Source: Gnetum montanum
Taxonomy: Eukaryota > Streptophyta > Gnetopsida > Gnetales > Gnetaceae
Direction of reading: 5' to 3'
DNA length: 64,000 bases
Assembly (NCBI GenBank): GCA_015680685.1
Contig: MNCI01002172.1
Span: 472,507-536,506, forward strand
Part shown: positions 60,701 to 64,000 of the stretch, piece by piece
Layout of the letters: the number at the start of each line of letters is the position of its first letter
Position numbering within the stretch: position 1 is the stretch's first letter
Translations under genes and position numbers: made by a program
Notes under the pieces: generated by a model
Told to the model about the DNA's origin: nothing
The model's database searches: none
What the model saw: the letters and a program-made list of their open reading frames with translations, nothing else

Positions 60701-60770
60701 TATGAACAACCATGCTTAATCTTTTGGATCTCCTCATTTTAACTTAGTCATGGGGGAGATGGCCATCCAT
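57720..60770 (+). pseudogene. Element D pol: RT, RNase H, integrase
   Basis: RT 57830-58750: MEVFMNDFATYG replaces the FMDDF active site by FMNDF. RNase H 58960-59330 has MTNVSNYALG (Asp to Asn), TEKELMIVVFALEKF and HMDHSEIHFL. Integrase 59520-60650: HEGPCRGHYA then SYEHCQQ (one zinc Cys lost), then FDIWGIDFMDPI, VVDYCMKW, FDNRTHF. The C-terminus near 60770 reads SHGGDGHPC-like text shared with the ORF end of A. Many stops at expected Gln/Trp codons. It supplies the family's full domain order for comparison with A and C. Confidence 0.87.
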
Positions 60771-62307
60771 GCTAACCATATAAGTGGCTCCTCAGCTTTT
60801 CATATTTTTTACATGTTTTTGTTTTACACCTTGTTATTTTTAAAACATTTTCTTTTATGCCTTCTTTGTCTTTCACCTTTTCATTTTTATGTTATTAATT
60901 TTTTTCAATTTTTTTACAACATCATTAGTACATTTTAATTTTCTTAAATATTTACAGTTTCTTGTATACTTTTCTTTATTTATGTGTGAATTTCTTATTG
61001 TGTTTTAATAATAATGTGTCTTACTGCCAACTAGGTACAGTGTGGTTTATTTGATGTGGACATGTGCTATCTAATTATTTTATTGTTGGAGTCTAGATGC
61101 TAGCTTTGAATTTTGTTACTAATAGCTAGGACATAGATTCTTTTTCATGAAATAAGCAGTGAATACACAACATACACCCATTCATAGACTCTATGGTTTT
61201 CCTTGTTTTGGAAATATGAGGTATCTTTTCATTAATAAAACTTTAATGAACTTGTGACCTTGGTAGTTTTTAGACTTGGAAAGGATTAAAAGGTGTGAAC
61301 ATGGTGTGACTTCAAGGGGACTTAGTACTCTTTTTTAATTTCTGCTTACTTGGGTGCATGTGTGTTTTCATGGATTTCTTACCATTTTATGTCAACCAAT
61401 AATAGGAAGTTGAATGTCTTTGCATGGTGTGGTCTCCATTTCAAAAAAAATGATGGGAATTTAAAGCACACCACTTAGAAAAAATAAATGGGATACAAGC
61501 ACTGCTTATGGAACTAGAAAGACATGTTACCCATGTCTAAGGGTTTCTTCTAACTAAGGCCCTTTCTCACTTCCTACTTTTCTTTTCCTCTTAAAATAAG
61601 GAATGGTGGTCGTTCTATGGGAGCACTCTTGTGTCTCAAGGGGTGGACTATTTTGAGAGTGGTGATGTAAAGTCACTAAATGTTGTTGGTTGGTCTAGAC
61701 TAAGGATTGATTTTATCAGGTCACTTAACCACAAAAAATTCACAAGGGACTTCATGTGATCTTAATCAGGAACTTCATTTCACTTTCTCTCTCATCTATC
61801 TATGCTTTCCATGCCTCACCTCACTGTTGGCATTCATGTTCTTATTCGATGTCTTGATTTGATGTGTCAAAATTCTTAGGTAGTTTCTTCTAGGTTTTTG
61901 TACTTAAATTTCCATAACCATTACTCACTCATGGGGTCCACAAACTCCTTATTTTAAGGTTATGTAAGAGCAAAAAAGGGAATGTACTTGCTTTGGGAAG
62001 GACCCACTTACATACCTTTTGGTTGGGTTAGTTAAATTCTTTATCCTTAAAAATTCTCATAATCAAATCGTTTTGTGTCCCATCGATGACATCCAATTGT
62101 GTGCATCTTTATCAATGAAATTTTGTTGTTGTTGTTGTTATTGTGAATTCTTTAACCCTCTTCAAGTATTTCATCACATTTGGGCTCTTCAAAATTTAGT
62201 AATGAATCACTTATCCATTTCAGCCTATTTTTCAATCTTCTCGCTAACACTATTAAAGGAATCAATCCATCATAATCACACCCTAGCCAAGTGTAACTAC
62301 TGACAAG
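60771..62307. other. Element D 3' noncoding region, first part
   Basis: Homologous to the same region of B and C. Small frames such as 62019-62303 are not conserved as proteins. No gene recognised. Confidence 0.65.
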
Positions 62308-63107
62308 ACAAGTGATGAGTGGTGAGGTACCCCTACACTCAACCATACAAATACAAGTATTACACGCACGATCCAGTCAAACTCCGTAGACGGACTAGTT
62401 GTGGAATCTAGACAGTTAGCCTTAGGTCGTAGTTCACTGTCTTCCCCCCTGGACTAGTATTATCTTTGTCACATATGGTTTAGTCTAGAGTGAGGTGTAT
62501 GATGGGTTTCTAATCTAATGCTACTCCTGAAGGCAATGGAAAGTAATATTAACTAAGCTAGGAGAGAAGGGTGAGAGAGAATCTAAACTAGCCTAAGTGC
62601 GATGAACATCCGTTCCTTGATTATCCATACACATCTTGAACTTTGTGCATGACTACTACTGGGATTACCAAGTGTAGATCCTAGGTACGCTACTAGGTTA
62701 CCAAGGAGTCACACTTAAATGCTCGTAATCAAGTCGTACTCATTCCATGTTTTAACATGAGATAAGGGTGAGAGAGATTAACTAGGAAAATAGTCGATAA
62801 AAATAAAAATTAAATAATTAATTAATTAAACTAAGTGAATGCTGCAATGATGAAGTAATCTCGATCTTTATTTCCAGTCATGTGCATGTCCAAGTACGTC
62901 ACACTCGAATAAAGGATGTCGTACAATTACAATCACCACACTACAGACATACACTAAGAAATATTCTAACTCTGGAATGATAAAATTTTAAGAGTCTAGC
63001 TAAGGATCTAAATCTAGATTCCTAAAATTGGGAAATCCACCTCTTATTTATAGACATTGCGACAGGCTGCGATATCACAGCAAGCAAATTTATGACTCAT
63101 CAACAAG
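62308..63107. repeat. Target-site duplications of solo LTR E (ACAAG)
   Basis: ACAAG at 62308-62312 and 63103-63107, exact. Confidence 0.94.
62313..63102 (-). mobile_element. Solo LTR E (relative of element A)
   Basis: 790 bases, TGATGAGTGGTGAGG start, CTCATCA end, exact TSD. Sense is minus: TATAAATAAG at 63043-63052. The GATATC palindrome is reduced to one decayed copy (TGCGATATCACAG). Sequence is closest to the LTR of A, with more AT. Confidence 0.94.
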
Positions 63108-63490
63108 GTACTTAAAAGCTATACGTTACACATTACACACTAATTCATGATTTTGTTGTGATTGCAGTGGGAAGTGTGGACTCAAAGTAGGACTGTCTTC
63201 ACCTTAAGAATAAGTAGCAACACCATGTGATGAGGATCCTTCATGATCATTGAATCTTCTTCCTTGCTCTTTAGCTGCTAGAAAAGTTGGATGTTAGTTT
63301 TGGCTAGGATGTTTAATTCTATTATCATGAACACTCAATTTTGTAAAATATTGTAAATCTATACACTTGGGCACTTAGAGTCTATCTATTTCATTTGAGT
63401 CAGTTTACATATTAGTCAATAATCCCATACCTTCCCAATATTTTGTAAGAGACTTGTTCTTCCTTTTGTTCACCCAAGGATGAGTTTTCA
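63108..63490. other. Element D 3' noncoding region, second part
   Basis: Continues the noncoding region after solo LTR E. Near 63150-63175 TTTTGTTGTGATTGCAGTGG resembles a plant 3' splice site and is shared with C (23085-23110, minus). Confidence 0.6.
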
Positions 63491-63506
63491 TTCAGTTGTG
63501 GGGGTA
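63491..63506 (+). other. 3' polypurine tract of element D
   Basis: TTCAGTTGTGGGGGTA, then TGATAAACTG of the 3' LTR. Confidence 0.85.
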
Positions 63507-64000
63507 TGATAAACTGTATTTTGCCTAGCTTTGATATGATATCAAAGCCCAAATACCTGCTAGTAAGGGACATGAAGTGATGTCAAATATTCGATATCAT
63601 GGGATGCGTCCTGACCTATAAATATAGTGCTCGGGCACACGATTTGGGCATATTTTTGTCATAGCATTGCAAAGCTCTTGTAGTTTTTTTTTCTCCAAAG
63701 TTAGAATATTTTCCAAAGTGCCTGAAGTAGGAGTCATTGAGTGTATAGATCTTTATTCAAGCATTGTTGTACCTAAGCTTGGCAGTGTGTGTGATAATAA
63801 AGACGAGCTTTCTGATAAACCTTACAACACCTTCACTAAATTGAATATTTTATTTATGAATTTAATGTTTCATGCAATTTTACCTCTAAGTAATTAAGAT
63901 AAATTAAGCTAAGTTAAATAGAAATTAATTAAGCACATAAGTACAACTGCTTTGAGCATGCACATGATGCTTGGTAATCCCAGCAATGCTTAATGTTTGG
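63507..64000 (+). repeat. Element D 3' LTR, cut by window end
   Basis: Matches the 5' LTR from its first base. TGATATGATATCAAAG palindromic U3; TATAAATA at 63617-63624. Confidence 0.9.

Larger units (their letters stand above)
53516..64000 (+). mobile_element. Element D: Athila-like Ty3/gypsy, runs past the window end
   Basis: 5' LTR 53516-54372, decayed PBS, gag-protease, RT, RNase H, integrase, a noncoding 3' region with a solo LTR insert, PPT, and the first 494 bases of the 3' LTR. It has inserted into the RTE LINE. Confidence 0.92.

Noticed and set aside
1-64000. tRNA, rRNA or intact host genes
   Set aside because: None recognised; the only tRNA-like sequences are the 18-base primer-binding sites.

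Overview
The window comes from a vascular plant with a large, repeat-filled nuclear genome; I cannot name the species. The evidence is Ty3/gypsy LTR retrotransposons whose primer-binding site matches the 3' end of plant tRNA-Asp, an Athila-type reverse transcriptase motif (FMDDF), a second Ty3/gypsy lineage with an archaeal-type RNase H, and two LINEs. I see no intact host gene, rRNA, tRNA or CRISPR array. Nearly all the DNA is AT-rich, decayed transposon. The single long intact reading frame (5434-8778, minus) lies in a young, CpG-rich element.

Layout. 1 to about 2150: minus-strand LINE remnant (ORF1-like, endonuclease, linker) with two local tandem duplications. 2587-10028: element A, minus strand, with near-identical LTRs, TSD AGTGG, a tRNA-Asp primer site and one gag-protease ORF; RT, RNase H and integrase are missing by an in-frame internal deletion. 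10034-33870: an old plus-strand Ty3/gypsy element (element G) with an upstream accessory ORF, gag, protease, archaeal RNase H, RT-RNase H and integrase. It is split by an LRR-gene fragment (about 17880-19060) and by a nest at 21355-30939, where solo LTR F (TSD ATGAC) is itself split by element C (21927-30632, minus). 33880-36010: a minisatellite with palindromic cores, followed by a second copy of the accessory ORF (36300-38617, continuing 51424-52065), so part of the old element is repeated in tandem. 38618-51418: element B, plus strand, a long Athila-like element inside that second copy; it carries an extra decayed ORF downstream of pol. About 52110-53515: RTE-type LINE RT. 53516 to the window end: element D, plus strand, Athila-like, with a solo LTR (62313-63102, TSD ACAAG) inside it.

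Relations. A, B, C, D and the solo LTRs E and F form one superfamily: LTRs begin TGATGA and end in CTCATCA or a one-base variant, the PBS is tRNA-Asp-like, and the plus-strand priming tract is CATGGGGGTA-like. Intact A serves as a sequence reference for the decayed B, C and D. Many of their stop codons fall where A encodes Gln or Trp, which is the pattern expected from 5-methylcytosine deamination. Insertion order can be read from the nesting: G before F before C; the second G copy before B; the RTE LINE before D before E. A is the youngest by LTR similarity.
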